From Plasticicumulans acidivorans (GTDB lineage Bacteria > Pseudomonadota > Gammaproteobacteria > Competibacterales > Competibacteraceae), in NCBI RefSeq assembly GCF_003182095.1, contig NZ_QGTJ01000009.1:23436-87435 (forward strand): a DNA stretch of 64,000 nt, read 5' to 3'. Below, one piece after another: positions 48,801-57,847 of this stretch. Under the pieces are notes generated by a model. It did no database searches. It was given only the letters and a program-made list of their open reading frames with translations, and had not been told where the DNA came from. The number at the start of each line of letters is the position of its first letter. Positions within the stretch are counted from its first letter, which is position 1. Both the position numbers and the translations under genes were made by a program.

Positions 48801-49619
48801 GAGGACGACGCCGAGCGCGCCGCGCTGGCAAAGAAGACCTGGGCCGCGGCGAAGAAGGAACTCAAGGAAATCGTCGCGCTGCAGACCACGCGCCTGTACG
48901 AGGCGATGTGCATCGGCCGCCGCTGGAGCGCCGAGGAATGGACGCAGTGCATGCACACCCACCCGCTGATGCGCCATCTGGTGCAGCGCCTGGTGTGGCT
49001 GCAGCTCGATGCCGACGGCCGCATCGAAGGCAGCTTCCGTCCGCTCGACGACGGCACGCTGAGCGACAACGACGACGGCAGCGTCGAGCTGCCGGCGACG
49101 GCGTGCGTGCGCCTGGCGCATGCCACGCTGCTCGAAGCCGACGCCCTCGACGCCTGGCGCACGCACCTCGATGACTATGCCGTGGTGCCGCTGTTCGACC
49201 AGCTCGGCCATGAGCCCTACCCACTGACGACCGAGCAAGCGGCAAAAACGGCGATCAGCGATTGCGAAGGCTATCTGCTGGAAGCCTTCGCGCTGCGCGG
49301 GCGGGCGCTCAAGCTCGGCTACACGCGCGGTGCCGCCGAGGACGGCGGCTGGTTCTACAGCTACGACAAGCCCTTCCCGACGCTCGGGATGGAGGCGGTC
49401 ATCGAGTTCACCGGCAACGGCCTGCCCGAGGAAAACCGCACCGTGGCGCTGCGCAAGCTGTACTTCCGCTGCCGCCAGGGCGAGCGCTGGCAGTACTCCG
49501 AGCTGCCGCTGGCCGAGGTGCCGCCGGTGCTGCTCGCCGAGTGCTGGAACGACCTGCGCAACCTCGCTGCCACCGGCAGCGGCTTCGATCCTGACTGGCA
49601 GAAAAAGACCGAGTATTGA
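45867..49619 (+). CDS. yehI: DUF4132 protein (MolR/YehI family)
   Basis: 1250 residues from a GTG at 45867 with AAAGGA 6 nt upstream; an open frame extends further left without a ribosome site. The protein is helical and repeat-like through its middle, with HEAT-like stretches around residues 220-380 and 580-700, and ends with the DUF4132 domain (LFNPEGKAVKSLP, KELKEIVALQTTRLYEAM, RRWSAEEWTQCMHTHPLMRHL). It is 3 nt before the MoxR gene, as the first gene of a cassette matching E. coli yehI-L-M-P-Q. Molecular function is not established; a substrate or adaptor role for the ATPase is inferred. Confidence 0.85.
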   Translation: MNDQQSDSPDNPAGGATWGQRLRALFTPQRAATDEVAEHWQRALRKMLEPLNKQTKVRPGAVDDLLAYVLRGEAEAVLGDSALCDELATRLELQRINYSQLSQPPALYDGFERIDLEQAQRWVRLLNAAAGAMRAHTNELCLADGTRWPGVLLAHACGAAVNGWVNVNVQSQACLSATAIERLLLAEERDPAALLLAAFCTPVDGSYGIGNRLQLVTRLSDYPAALNRHIEVLRPHLLPATIEQRLHVLMLLSTADADALAACAAELATLAVSGSKQVRNAAMPLLPHTGAAGIAALRAQATDGKPEQRQLALRALARLAAADDAELHAWLRETALADKAASVQALVVEWDAERAAPTTEIAALEYARPTLDWSPAAPSVLAALDGLIAQINEAITGHRQWMQRYHGNQGAVPSYTAEDLQQLRAYLGSDAPSASPIRGNRRVAWGYAQEPLQQFCKHTAALRPVDVLRLLYFFDLATDARGELLQPAVDLFNICFHASGRPTLLELALMLDAHGGHGEALLHNYCYSWRARALASDWPAEAVWPFFAHHLDTALHWLTQGGPREYYYDRSLLFSGLGLLPQRPAALNNALFTLALSGGKVDRALAQDAIGEPGEQVVRIIAALSDGKADTRQVAAQWLARLGHQPAVPAIEAALAREKNDLARGALLDALSSLGQSIDHYFDRGTLAANAGKVLAKGLPAALAWLPWETLPALHWADDGEPVALPVVQWLLLQAVKQKSAEPGVMLRQYFSRFSAADREPFGQCLLELWLHEDVRSIPAEQALQQAEQQARSTHQYMQSHPQWYQNDPLFGRSVEELVAAYLPAHQRQPAGSAIASKGLLAVVALCAGGRVAAPVARYLKDWYGTRAAQGKALIVMLAWIEHPSATQLMLSIGSRFRTKSFQQEASAQAEALAERKGWTMEQLADRTIPTAGFDESGVLELDYGPRCFYARLVPPELRAELFNPEGKAVKSLPTPRREDDAERAALAKKTWAAAKKELKEIVALQTTRLYEAMCIGRRWSAEEWTQCMHTHPLMRHLVQRLVWLQLDADGRIEGSFRPLDDGTLSDNDDGSVELPATACVRLAHATLLEADALDAWRTHLDDYAVVPLFDQLGHEPYPLTTEQAAKTAISDCEGYLLEAFALRGRALKLGYTRGAAEDGGWFYSYDKPFPTLGMEAVIEFTGNGLPEENRTVALRKLYFRCRQGERWQYSELPLAEVPPVLLAECWNDLRNLAATGSGFDPDWQKKTEY

Positions 49620-49622
49620 GCG

Positions 49623-50714
49623 ATGAACGTTCCCGTCCTGCGTCCCCCGGCCGAACAGGTCTACGCCGATGAACTGGCCCGCCTCACCGAGACCGACAGC
49701 GGCCCGCGCCCGGCCGGCTGGCGGCTGTCGCCGCGCGCCGTGCGCCAGTTCGTGCTCGGCGACGAGCGCCTCGGCATCAAGCGCAAGTTCTACGGCGACG
49801 ATGCGCTGATCGAGCGCTGCATCGTCACGCTGATGAGCGACCGCGCGCTGCTGCTGGTCGGCGAGCCCGGCACCGCCAAGTCGATGCTCTCCGAGCTGCT
49901 GTCGGCGGCGATCAGCGGTGATTCGCAGTGCACGCTGCAGGGCACGGCCGGCACCGGCGAAGACCAGATCCGCTACACGTGGAATTTCGCGCTGCTGCTC
50001 GCCGAAGGTCCGAGCCCGCAGGCGCTGGTGCGCAGCCCGCTGCTCGAAGCGATGGAGCGCGGCAGCCTGTGCCGCTTCGAGGAAATCACCCGTGTGCAGC
50101 CGGAAATGCAGGACTGCCTGATCAGCGTGCTCTCGGACAAGGCGCTGCACATCGCCGAGCTGCGCGACGACGACGCCATCGTCCATGCCCTGCCCGGCTT
50201 CAACCTGATCGCCACCGCCAACCTGCGCGATCGCGGCGTGCACGAGATGTCGGGCGCACTCAAGCGCCGCTTCAACTTCGAGACCGTGCGCCCGATCAGC
50301 GACCGCCGCCTGGAAATGCGCCTGGTGCGCGAGCGCACCGAGGCGCTGCTCGCGCATGCCGAGGTCGAGGTCGAACTCGCTCCCGACGTCGTCGAGCTGC
50401 TGGTCACCGCCTTCAACGACCTGCGCAACGGCGTCACCGCCGAGGGCACCGTGGTCGAGCGGCCGACGGCGGTGATGTCCTCGGCCGAGGCGGTGTCGGT
50501 CGGCTTCGCCGCCTGCCTCGACGCGCACTACTTCGCCGACGGCGAGGTCGGCGGCGAGCACGTCGCCCGCCAGCTGATCGGCACCGTGCTCAAGGACAAC
50601 GCCGACGACGGCCGCAAGCTGCGCCATTACTTCGACGTCGTCGTCAAGCAGCGCGCGCAGCGCCAGCGCCAGTGGCAGCGCATGCTCGATGCGCGCCGTG
50701 AGCTGGACCGCTGA
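49623..50714 (+). CDS. yehL: MoxR-family AAA+ ATPase (YehL subfamily)
   Basis: 363 residues. Walker A GEPGTAKS at residues 80-87, a Walker B/sensor region in LCRFEEITRVQPEMQD, and the sensor-1 and arginine-finger block LIATANLRDRGVHEMSGALKRRF. MoxR ATPases usually work as hexameric chaperone-like remodellers with a vWA partner; such a partner is encoded two genes downstream. It follows the DUF4132 gene by 3 nt. Confidence 0.93.
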   Translation: MNVPVLRPPAEQVYADELARLTETDSGPRPAGWRLSPRAVRQFVLGDERLGIKRKFYGDDALIERCIVTLMSDRALLLVGEPGTAKSMLSELLSAAISGDSQCTLQGTAGTGEDQIRYTWNFALLLAEGPSPQALVRSPLLEAMERGSLCRFEEITRVQPEMQDCLISVLSDKALHIAELRDDDAIVHALPGFNLIATANLRDRGVHEMSGALKRRFNFETVRPISDRRLEMRLVRERTEALLAHAEVEVELAPDVVELLVTAFNDLRNGVTAEGTVVERPTAVMSSAEAVSVGFAACLDAHYFADGEVGGEHVARQLIGTVLKDNADDGRKLRHYFDVVVKQRAQRQRQWQRMLDARRELDR

Positions 50715-50718
50715 GCGG

Positions 50719-53223
50719 ATGCTGCCCGCCTCCCCTGAACTGCGCGCGCTCGCCGCACGGCTGCACACGCCCGAGCTGATCGTCTATCCGGTACGCCATC
50801 ACAGCCCGGCCTGTGCCTGGCAGCTGCAACGCCTGCTGGCGGCGCTGCCCAGGCCGCCGAGCGCGATCCTGGTCGAAGGTCCGCGCCGCTTCACGCCGCT
50901 GATCGAGGCGCTGACGCACCCGGAAGCGCGGCTGCCGCTGGCGATCTACGCCTGGGCCGTCGAGCGCCCCGGTGCCGGCGGGGAACCGCGCCGCCACGCC
51001 GCCTACTACCCGTTCTGCGAGCACTCGCCGGAATGGGTGGCGCTGCGCGCGGCGCGCACGCTCGGTGTGCCGGCGCGCTTCATCGACCTCGACTTCGGCG
51101 AGCAATGCCTGAGCGAGCGCGCCGCCGCTGACGACGACGCGCCGGCGGTGACGACACCGGCGCCGGCCCGCGCCACCACACCGGACGCCGTCTCCCTGCT
51201 CGACGAGCACCATTACCGGCGCAGCGCCACCCTGCGCGCGCTCGGCGAACGCCTCGGTTGCCGCGACCACGAAGAGCTCTGGGAGCATCTGTTCGAAGTA
51301 CCGGCGACCACGCGCACGCTGACCGAACACCTCGCCGCGCTCGACACCTGGTGCCGGCTGGCGCGCCTCGACAGCCGCGAGGAGACATTGCGCACCGACG
51401 GCACGCTGGCGCGCGAGGCTGAAATGGCCTGGCACATCCGCAGCGCGCTGGCCGAGCGCAGTGCCGATGCCGGCCCGGTACTGGCGGTGGTCGGCGGCTT
51501 TCACGCCGTGGTGCTGCCGGAGCTGGTGGCGGGTGCAACGGCCCGGCCGCAGCTCGACAGCCGCGTGTTCAGCGAGGAGGACTGCGCGCTGATCCGCTAC
51601 GACAGCGAGCGCCTCGACCGCCTCAACGGCTATGCCGCCGGCATGCCGGCACCGGCCTGGCAGCTGCGGCTGTGGCAGGGCCTGCAGCAGCGTGCCCGCG
51701 CCGGCCACGGCGAGATCGCCGACCTCGGCGCCAAGGTGCGTGACGAGGCCGCGCTGCTGCTGTTGTTCGAGATCGCCGCTACGCTGCGCGAGCGTCACAG
51801 GCTGCATCTGCCGCTGCCCAGCCTGCAGGCCGCGCACACCCAGCTGCGCCGCCTGCACCGGCTGCGCGGGCGGGCCGCCGCCGCCCACACCGATCTGCTC
51901 GATGCCGTGCAGAGCTGCTTCGTACAAGGCGAGATCGACGGTGCCGGGGCGCCGGTGCTGGCCGAGGCGCGGCGCGCCTGCTGCGGCCGCGAGGCCGGGC
52001 GCGTGCCACCGGGCACCGCGCGACCGCCGCTGCTGCAGGACGTGCTCAACCGCGCCCGCCGCCAGCGCCTCAAGCTCGACGAGGACGAACCGCGGCGCGC
52101 CGTGCTCGATCTCTACCGCCGCCCCGAGCACCGCGTCAGCAGCCGCCTGCTGCACGGCCTGATGCTGCTCGGCGTGCCCTTCGCCCAGCGCACGGCCGGC
52201 CCGGACTTCGTCCACGGCCGCGGCCTGGAACGGCTGCAGGAACACTGGGAATACCGCTACTCGGCGGCCACCGAGGCGGCGCTGGTCGAGGCCAGCGTCT
52301 ACGGCCCGACCTTGCCGCTGGCGGTCGCCGCACGCTTCAACGAGCAGATCGAGCGCAGCCGCGAGGCGCGGGAAACCCTCGACGCGCGCAGCGCCGTCGC
52401 CCGCCTGGCGCAGGCCTGCGTGCTCGGCCTGCACGAGCAGGTGCCGCGCCTCGGCGGCCTGCTGCGCGAGGCGATCCACGCCGACACCGCGTTCGAGTCG
52501 CTGGCCGCCGCCGCCGGCCACCTCGGCCTGCTCGCCGCCGCCCGCGAGCCGCTGGAAGCGCGCAACCTCGACGATCTGCCGGGACTGCTGCAGGCCGCCT
52601 ACAGCCGCGCGCTGTATCTGGGGCAGGCGCCGCTGGCGCTCAGCGACGACGGCAGCGGCGCGCTGCAGGCGCTGGCCCGCCTGCGCGAGCTGCTGGCCAG
52701 CGAGACCGGCCAGGCGCTCGACGCCAGCCTGTTCACCGCACTGCTCACCGCGCTGCACCGCGAGCATCCGCAGCCGCTGCTGCGTGGCGCCGCCGCCGGC
52801 CTGCTGCATGCTGACGGCCAGCTCGATGCCGACGCGCTCGCCGTCAGCCTGCACGGTCACCTCGACGGCCTGCTGGCGCCGCGCGAAGCGGTGGCGTTCC
52901 TGCGCGGCCTGCTGCACAGCGCGCGTGAGGTCGCCTGGCAGCAGCCGGCGGTGCTGGAGACGCTCGACAGCCTGCTCGGCGGCTGGGACATGCCGACCTT
53001 CCTCGCCGCGCTGCCGGAACTGCGCCTGGCGTTCGCGACGATGACGCCGCGCGAGACCGAACGCATCGCCCGTGCCGTCGCCGGCCGCCACGAGGTCGCC
53101 GACCTCGGCCCGCTGCTGCAGCGCGGCACCTCGCCCGAGCAGGTACAGCGCCAGCTCGCCGCCTCGCACAGTCTCGCCACGCTGCTCGCCGCCGACGGCC
53201 TCGGCGCCTGGCTGAGCGACTGA
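50719..53223 (+). CDS. yehM: DUF5682 protein (YehM family)
   Basis: 834 residues from the ATG at 50719, 4 nt after the MoxR stop; an upstream ATG at 50689 inside the MoxR gene is possible. The N-terminal domain has IVYPVRHHSPACAWQLQRLL, ILVEGPRRF and CEHSPEWVALRAARTLG, segments resembling TraB/PrgY- and EreA-like folds, and the remainder is helical and alanine/leucine-rich. No biochemical role is known. The same neighbours as E. coli yehM support the assignment. Confidence 0.82.
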   Translation: MLPASPELRALAARLHTPELIVYPVRHHSPACAWQLQRLLAALPRPPSAILVEGPRRFTPLIEALTHPEARLPLAIYAWAVERPGAGGEPRRHAAYYPFCEHSPEWVALRAARTLGVPARFIDLDFGEQCLSERAAADDDAPAVTTPAPARATTPDAVSLLDEHHYRRSATLRALGERLGCRDHEELWEHLFEVPATTRTLTEHLAALDTWCRLARLDSREETLRTDGTLAREAEMAWHIRSALAERSADAGPVLAVVGGFHAVVLPELVAGATARPQLDSRVFSEEDCALIRYDSERLDRLNGYAAGMPAPAWQLRLWQGLQQRARAGHGEIADLGAKVRDEAALLLLFEIAATLRERHRLHLPLPSLQAAHTQLRRLHRLRGRAAAAHTDLLDAVQSCFVQGEIDGAGAPVLAEARRACCGREAGRVPPGTARPPLLQDVLNRARRQRLKLDEDEPRRAVLDLYRRPEHRVSSRLLHGLMLLGVPFAQRTAGPDFVHGRGLERLQEHWEYRYSAATEAALVEASVYGPTLPLAVAARFNEQIERSREARETLDARSAVARLAQACVLGLHEQVPRLGGLLREAIHADTAFESLAAAAGHLGLLAAAREPLEARNLDDLPGLLQAAYSRALYLGQAPLALSDDGSGALQALARLRELLASETGQALDASLFTALLTALHREHPQPLLRGAAAGLLHADGQLDADALAVSLHGHLDGLLAPREAVAFLRGLLHSAREVAWQQPAVLETLDSLLGGWDMPTFLAALPELRLAFATMTPRETERIARAVAGRHEVADLGPLLQRGTSPEQVQRQLAASHSLATLLAADGLGAWLSD

Positions 53224-53253
53224 TCCCGGCACCTCGATCGCAGGAACCACGCC

Positions 53254-54387
53254 GTGTCCGCATCCAAGCCCTCCTCCCCGTCGCTCGAACGCTGGCGCCT
53301 GGTGCTCGGCCGCTACGCCGAGACGCCGCTGCCGAACACGCTCGACGCCGAGCGCCAGCGCATCGACCGCGCGCTGGATTTTCTCTACGGCCGTGAATAT
53401 CAGGGCCGCGGCCTGCGCGAGGAGCTCGGCCCCGGCTCGCTCGACGCCTCGCAGCCGACGCTGGTCGACTGGCTCAGTGAAGTGCGCACACTGTTCCCGC
53501 ACGACACCGTCGAGCTCATCGAAAAGCACGCGCTGCAGCGCTACGGCCTCGACGAGCTGCTGACCGATCCGCAGACGCTGGCCAAGCTCGAACCCAACCA
53601 GGCGCTGCTGCGCACGCTGCTGACGCTGCGCGGCCATCTCAAGGGCGAGGTGCTCGAACTGGCGCGCGGCATCGTGCGCAAGGTCGTCGAGGAACTGCGC
53701 CGGCGGCTCGAAGCCGACATCCGCCCGGCGCTGGCTGGCCGCCTCAACCGCTTTCGCCATTCACCGCTGGCTGTGGCGCGCAACTTCGATGCCCTCGGCA
53801 CGGTGCGTCGCAATCTCCAGCACTACGACGCCGAAAATCGCCGGCTGGTGGTCGAGCAGCTGCGCTTTTTCGAGCGCAACGCCCGCCGCCTGCCCTGGGA
53901 CATCATCCTCTGCGTCGACCAGAGCGGCAGCATGGTCGACTCGGTGATCCACAGCGCGGTGATGGCCGGCATCCTCGCGGCGCTGCCGGCGTTTCGCGTG
54001 CGCCTGGTGGTGTTCGACACCAGCGTCGTCGACCTCAGCGACTACGCCGACGATCCGGTCGAGACACTGATGAGCGTGCAGCTCGGCGGCGGCACCGACA
54101 TCGCCCAGGCGGTGCGCTACTGCACGCAGCTGGTCGAGAACCCGACGCGCACCGTGCTGGTGCTGATCACCGACTTCTGCGAAGGCGCGCCGCCCGGTGA
54201 GCTGGTGCGCGCCGTCGCCCGCCTCGCCGAGGCCCGCGTGCGCCTGCTCGGACTGGCCTCGCTGGATGAGCAGTCCAGCCCAGTCTACGACCGCCACATG
54301 GCCGAGCGCCTCGCCGCCTGCGGCATGGAAATCGCCGCGCTGACGCCGCAACGGCTGGCGCACTGGCTGCTGGAGGTGATCTCGTGA
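53254..54387 (+). CDS. yehP: vWA-domain protein, MoxR partner (YehP family)
   Basis: 377 residues from a GTG at 53254. The C-terminal von Willebrand A domain has an intact metal site: D222-x-S224-x-S226 (CVDQSGSMVDS), a later GGGTDIAQAV threonine and an Asp in LITDFCEGAPP. The N-terminal half is helical. With the MoxR ATPase it forms the classic MoxR-vWA chaperone pair. Its stop overlaps the next gene by 4 nt. Confidence 0.92.
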   Translation: MSASKPSSPSLERWRLVLGRYAETPLPNTLDAERQRIDRALDFLYGREYQGRGLREELGPGSLDASQPTLVDWLSEVRTLFPHDTVELIEKHALQRYGLDELLTDPQTLAKLEPNQALLRTLLTLRGHLKGEVLELARGIVRKVVEELRRRLEADIRPALAGRLNRFRHSPLAVARNFDALGTVRRNLQHYDAENRRLVVEQLRFFERNARRLPWDIILCVDQSGSMVDSVIHSAVMAGILAALPAFRVRLVVFDTSVVDLSDYADDPVETLMSVQLGGGTDIAQAVRYCTQLVENPTRTVLVLITDFCEGAPPGELVRAVARLAEARVRLLGLASLDEQSSPVYDRHMAERLAACGMEIAALTPQRLAHWLLEVIS

Positions 54388-56411
54388 GCCTGCGCCAGAC
54401 CCTGAGTGCGCAGCTCGCGCACTGCGACGACGAAGCGCTGGTGGCGCTGGCCAACCGCGGCCTGCTGCGCCGCGCGCGCAAAGACCTCGAAAGCCAGAGC
54501 GCCGAACTGCTGGAAGACGACGACAACGCGCTGGTGGTCGGCTTCGCCGGCCAGCGCATCCGCTTCGCCAGCGGCGTGCTCGCCCAGGCGCAGTGCTCCT
54601 GCCCGGCGAGCGGCGTCTGCCAGCACATCATCGCCGCGATCCTGTCGCTGCCGGCACTGCTCGGCGAAACCGCCAGCAGCGAGGCCGGCGACGCCGACAC
54701 GCACACCGCCGGCACCGCCGAAAGCGTCGACGCCGAGGCCGCCCGCGCCGCGCTCTACGCCGAGCTGCTGGCGATCGAGCCGGAAGCGCTGCGCCGCCAC
54801 GCCGGCACGGCGGGCTATCGCTGGGCGCACCAGTTCGTGCTCGATCTCGACGGCGACGGCATCGTCTGCGGCGGCGAGCGCCATCCGCTGATCAGCTGCG
54901 CGCACCCGCGCTTTGCGCTGCGCTACCTCGGCGGCGGCCTCGACGGCCTGATCGCCGACAGCGGTCAGCCGCAGCCCAAGCACGTCGTCGCCGCCGTACT
55001 CGCCTGCTGGCAGGCACACGGCCAGGCTCTGCCCGCGCCGCCGGCCGCACGCACCGGCAGCCGCAGCAGCAGTGACGAGCCACCGGCCCGCGCCACGCTG
55101 CGCGAGCAGGTGCGCCGGCTGTGCGCCGAGTGCGTCGAACTCGGCCTGACGCACCTGTCGCCCGGTATCCACGAACGCTGCGCCACGCTCGCCGTCGGTG
55201 CGCAGGGCTGCGGTTATCCGCGGCTGGCCCGCCTGCTGCGCCGCCTCGCCGATCAGGTCGAAGCGCTGCTCGAACGCAGCGCCGGCGCCGATACCCAGCG
55301 CCTGTGCGACGAGCTGGCGCTGGCCTACGCGCTGGCCGCCGCGCTCGACGCCGCGGCCGCCGAAGGGCGCACGCCGGTGCATCTGGCCGGGCGCAGCCGC
55401 GAAGGCTATGCCGAGGGCGGTCGCCTGGAGCTGCTCGGCCTCGGTGCCTGGCCGTGGCGCGCAGCGAGCGGCTACGTCGGCCTGACGCTGCTGTTCTGGG
55501 ACCTGCAGGCCGGTGAATTCCTCTCCTGCACCGATGCCCGCCCGCAGAGCCTGCACGGCTTTGATCCGCGTGCGCGCCACGGCCAGCCCGGCCCCTGGCA
55601 CGGTCTCGGCTCGCCGGCGCAGGCCGCCGGCCGCCGCCTCGCGCTGGCCAACGCCGCGCTCAGCGCCAGCGGCCGTCTGTCGGCAGCGGACTCGGTGCAC
55701 GCCACGCTGCTCGCCAACGACGGCCAGTTCTTCGAGACGCTGGCGGCGGTGGCCGTCGACGACTGGGCGCAGCTCGCCGAGCGTCAGGCGCCGCGCAGCC
55801 TGCTCGCCGGCGACAGCCCGCTGCAGGACTGGCTGGTGCTGCGCCCGGCGCAGTTCGGCGCCGCCGAATTCGACAGCGCCCGGCAGACGCTGAGCTGGCC
55901 GCTGCTCGACGCCAGCGGCCGCACGCTGCTCGCCGAGATCGCCTACGACGCCTGCACCGCCCACGCCATCGGTCGCATCGAAGCGCTGGCCACCCAGCCG
56001 CCGCCAGCCGGCACGCTGCTGATCGCCCAGCTGCGCCGCACCGCTGCCGGCCTGCTCGCCGCGCCGCTGAGCCTGCTGCGCGCCGACGCCGCGCCGCTGC
56101 TCGACGAGCTGCACTTCAGCGGCCAGAGCAGCCGCCGCAGCGCGGCCCCCGCTGAAACCGTCGACCGCGTCGCCGAAGACCCGGAAGCCGGCCTGCCGGC
56201 GCTGCTGCGCGAGATCCGCGAGCTGCTCCTTGGCCGCGCCGAACGCGGCCTCGCCGCCGAATCCGCCCCGCCCGGCGCCTGGCCGAGCCTGTGCAGCCGC
56301 GCCCGCGATGAAGGCCTCGACGCCTTCCTGCGCCTGGCTGAAACAGGCAGAGCCGAACAGATGCTGCGGGCGCAGTTCCTCTGCATGCAGTACGCGCGGC
56401 TGCTGGGCTGA
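54384..56411 (+). CDS. yehQ: SWIM zinc-finger protein (YehQ family)
   Basis: 675 residues from the GTG at 54384. The SWIM motif is C71-x-C73 ... C79-x-H81 (CSCPASGVCQH), a zinc fold often involved in nucleic acid or protein contacts. The rest is a long alanine/leucine-rich region of unknown fold. Translationally coupled to the vWA gene (4-nt overlap). Last gene of the five-gene cassette; no clear terminator follows, only an 8-bp stem-loop at 56452-56476. Confidence 0.85.
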   Translation: MSLRQTLSAQLAHCDDEALVALANRGLLRRARKDLESQSAELLEDDDNALVVGFAGQRIRFASGVLAQAQCSCPASGVCQHIIAAILSLPALLGETASSEAGDADTHTAGTAESVDAEAARAALYAELLAIEPEALRRHAGTAGYRWAHQFVLDLDGDGIVCGGERHPLISCAHPRFALRYLGGGLDGLIADSGQPQPKHVVAAVLACWQAHGQALPAPPAARTGSRSSSDEPPARATLREQVRRLCAECVELGLTHLSPGIHERCATLAVGAQGCGYPRLARLLRRLADQVEALLERSAGADTQRLCDELALAYALAAALDAAAAEGRTPVHLAGRSREGYAEGGRLELLGLGAWPWRAASGYVGLTLLFWDLQAGEFLSCTDARPQSLHGFDPRARHGQPGPWHGLGSPAQAAGRRLALANAALSASGRLSAADSVHATLLANDGQFFETLAAVAVDDWAQLAERQAPRSLLAGDSPLQDWLVLRPAQFGAAEFDSARQTLSWPLLDASGRTLLAEIAYDACTAHAIGRIEALATQPPPAGTLLIAQLRRTAAGLLAAPLSLLRADAAPLLDELHFSGQSSRRSAAPAETVDRVAEDPEAGLPALLREIRELLLGRAERGLAAESAPPGAWPSLCSRARDEGLDAFLRLAETGRAEQMLRAQFLCMQYARLLG

Positions 56412-56789
56412 GGCTGCGCCGCACAACCAACAGCCAGGCCGGGTGAACTGCCGTGCCGCGCGCTCGTGGCGGCACGCAATACAGCGCTTTATCGGCAAAC
56501 AGCAGCGTATTCGCCGCGAATAGGTGCGTTGCTGCACTTTCGTGCTGGACGCCGCTCACAAATCAACCCGATAGGCTAAAACTGCGTACAGGCTGTGTGG
56601 CAGACAGGCTGCATGACAGTGCCATTCCCCCGGCATCTGTCATGAATACAAAACCATTGAATCGGCACAGCCATTAGCACAACTCACGAAATCGTACAGC
56701 CTGCACAGGGCAAAAACTGAAGCTACCGTCCAGGTAGCTGCTGTCAGGTTTCGTATTCATTAATTTACGCAGTTGGGTGGCATGTCCAT
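56412..56789. other. Gap between SWIM gene and FkbM gene
   Basis: 378 nt without a gene. Contains a stem-loop CGTGCCGC (56452-56459) / GCGGCACG (56469-56476) that may end the upstream operon, and AGCTACC-GTCCA-GGTAGCT at 56721-56739 ahead of the methyltransferase gene. GC content falls along the stretch. Confidence 0.5.
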
Positions 56790-57539
56790 ATGAATAAGCT
56801 CATAGCGCAGTTTGTCCAGAAGTCGGCGCGTCAAGCCGGATATGAAATCATACCGCGCTGGCGGCTCGATGATTTTCAGCAGGCTTTACTGTTAAGCAAG
56901 ATTTTTCTGGATGCCAACATCATGTGCGTACTCGATGTCGGCGCCAATATCGGGCAATTCTATTCTTTCATCCGCAACAAGGTCGAATACGCCGGGCGCA
57001 TCGTTTCATTTGAGCCGATTTCTGATTTGTGCGCCGAGCTGAACAGAAAATTATCTACGGATAAAGACTGGTCACTGCTGAACACCGCCCTCGGCCGCGA
57101 CGAGGGGGCGATGGAACTCAACGTGATGAAATCCAGCGTGTTTTCGTCATTCCTGCAACCTAGCGTCCAGCAGACCAGGCAGCATGCCGAATACAATCGG
57201 GTCGATCGGGTGGAAAGTGTCTCCGTCAAACGTTTGGATTCAGTCCTGACGGATTTAAAAATCGATCTGAACACGACCAATACCTTCATCAAAATCGACA
57301 CCCAGGGCTACGATCTGGAAGTGCTGGCAGGGGCCCCCCATGCACTGCCATTATTCAAAGCGCTGCAAACGGAAGTGTCGCTGATACCGATCTACGACGG
57401 AATGCCAACGCTGGTCGACACGATCGAGTTCATGCGCAATGCGGACTTTTCCCTGGCGGGCATGTTTCCTGTCAGTAGCGACGATGGGCATCGCGTTATC
57501 GAATTCGATGCCATATTTGTAAACAACCGGTTTTTCTGA
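56790..57539 (+). CDS. FkbM-family methyltransferase
   Basis: 249 residues. SAM-binding start VLDVGANIGQFYSFIRN near residue 51, then GRIVSFEPISDLCAELNRKL, and the FkbM hallmark FIKIDTQGYDLEVLAGA. These enzymes O-methylate sugars or small molecules. It stands alone, without glycosyltransferase neighbours, and is somewhat AT-richer than the catabolic genes. Substrate unknown. Confidence 0.9.
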   Translation: MNKLIAQFVQKSARQAGYEIIPRWRLDDFQQALLLSKIFLDANIMCVLDVGANIGQFYSFIRNKVEYAGRIVSFEPISDLCAELNRKLSTDKDWSLLNTALGRDEGAMELNVMKSSVFSSFLQPSVQQTRQHAEYNRVDRVESVSVKRLDSVLTDLKIDLNTTNTFIKIDTQGYDLEVLAGAPHALPLFKALQTEVSLIPIYDGMPTLVDTIEFMRNADFSLAGMFPVSSDDGHRVIEFDAIFVNNRFF

Positions 57540-57847
57540 GCGCCGCACATTCCGTCCCGAGGTCGCACTGTTTCACCCGCGATTCGCATGCGCTTGCCAC
57601 AGTGCGTTTTTGTTCTCGTCGTCAGCAGCGCTTGTTTCGTTTGTTCAGCTGCCATAACGGATACCCCGCATCGTCTGCATTGAGCGGCATGTTTTTCCAC
57701 ACAGCAACGGCGCTCATCTGTAATTACCCGATGTGGCGGGCACGTTGCTGACTCGCTTCGAGGTCGTGGCATTGCGCTGAACACCGCACCATGCGCGACC
57801 GCCCCGCCCGGCCGCAGGCAGATCAAAAAAGTTCCGGTGTCAAGATT
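57540..57847. other. Gap and junction with the mobile element
   Basis: 308 nt with no gene, between the FkbM stop and the truncated DUF736 gene. The boundary between chromosome and element probably lies near 57847, where DUF736 similarity ends. No direct repeat marking an attachment site was recognised. Confidence 0.4.

Noticed and set aside
47169..50768. 1199-codon open frame on the minus strand
   Set aside because: It lies opposite the DUF4132 and MoxR genes, whose motifs are clear. Long antisense frames are expected at this GC content; its translation is low-complexity (R, Q, H, A rich) without motifs.
50644..53760. 1038-codon open frame on the minus strand
   Set aside because: Antisense to the DUF5682 and vWA genes, low-complexity translation, no ribosome site.
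57820..57835. A-run near the DUF736 remnant as an attachment core
   Set aside because: It faintly recalls T-rich integration sites of some conjugative elements, but there is no second copy in the window and no integrase, so no claim is made.
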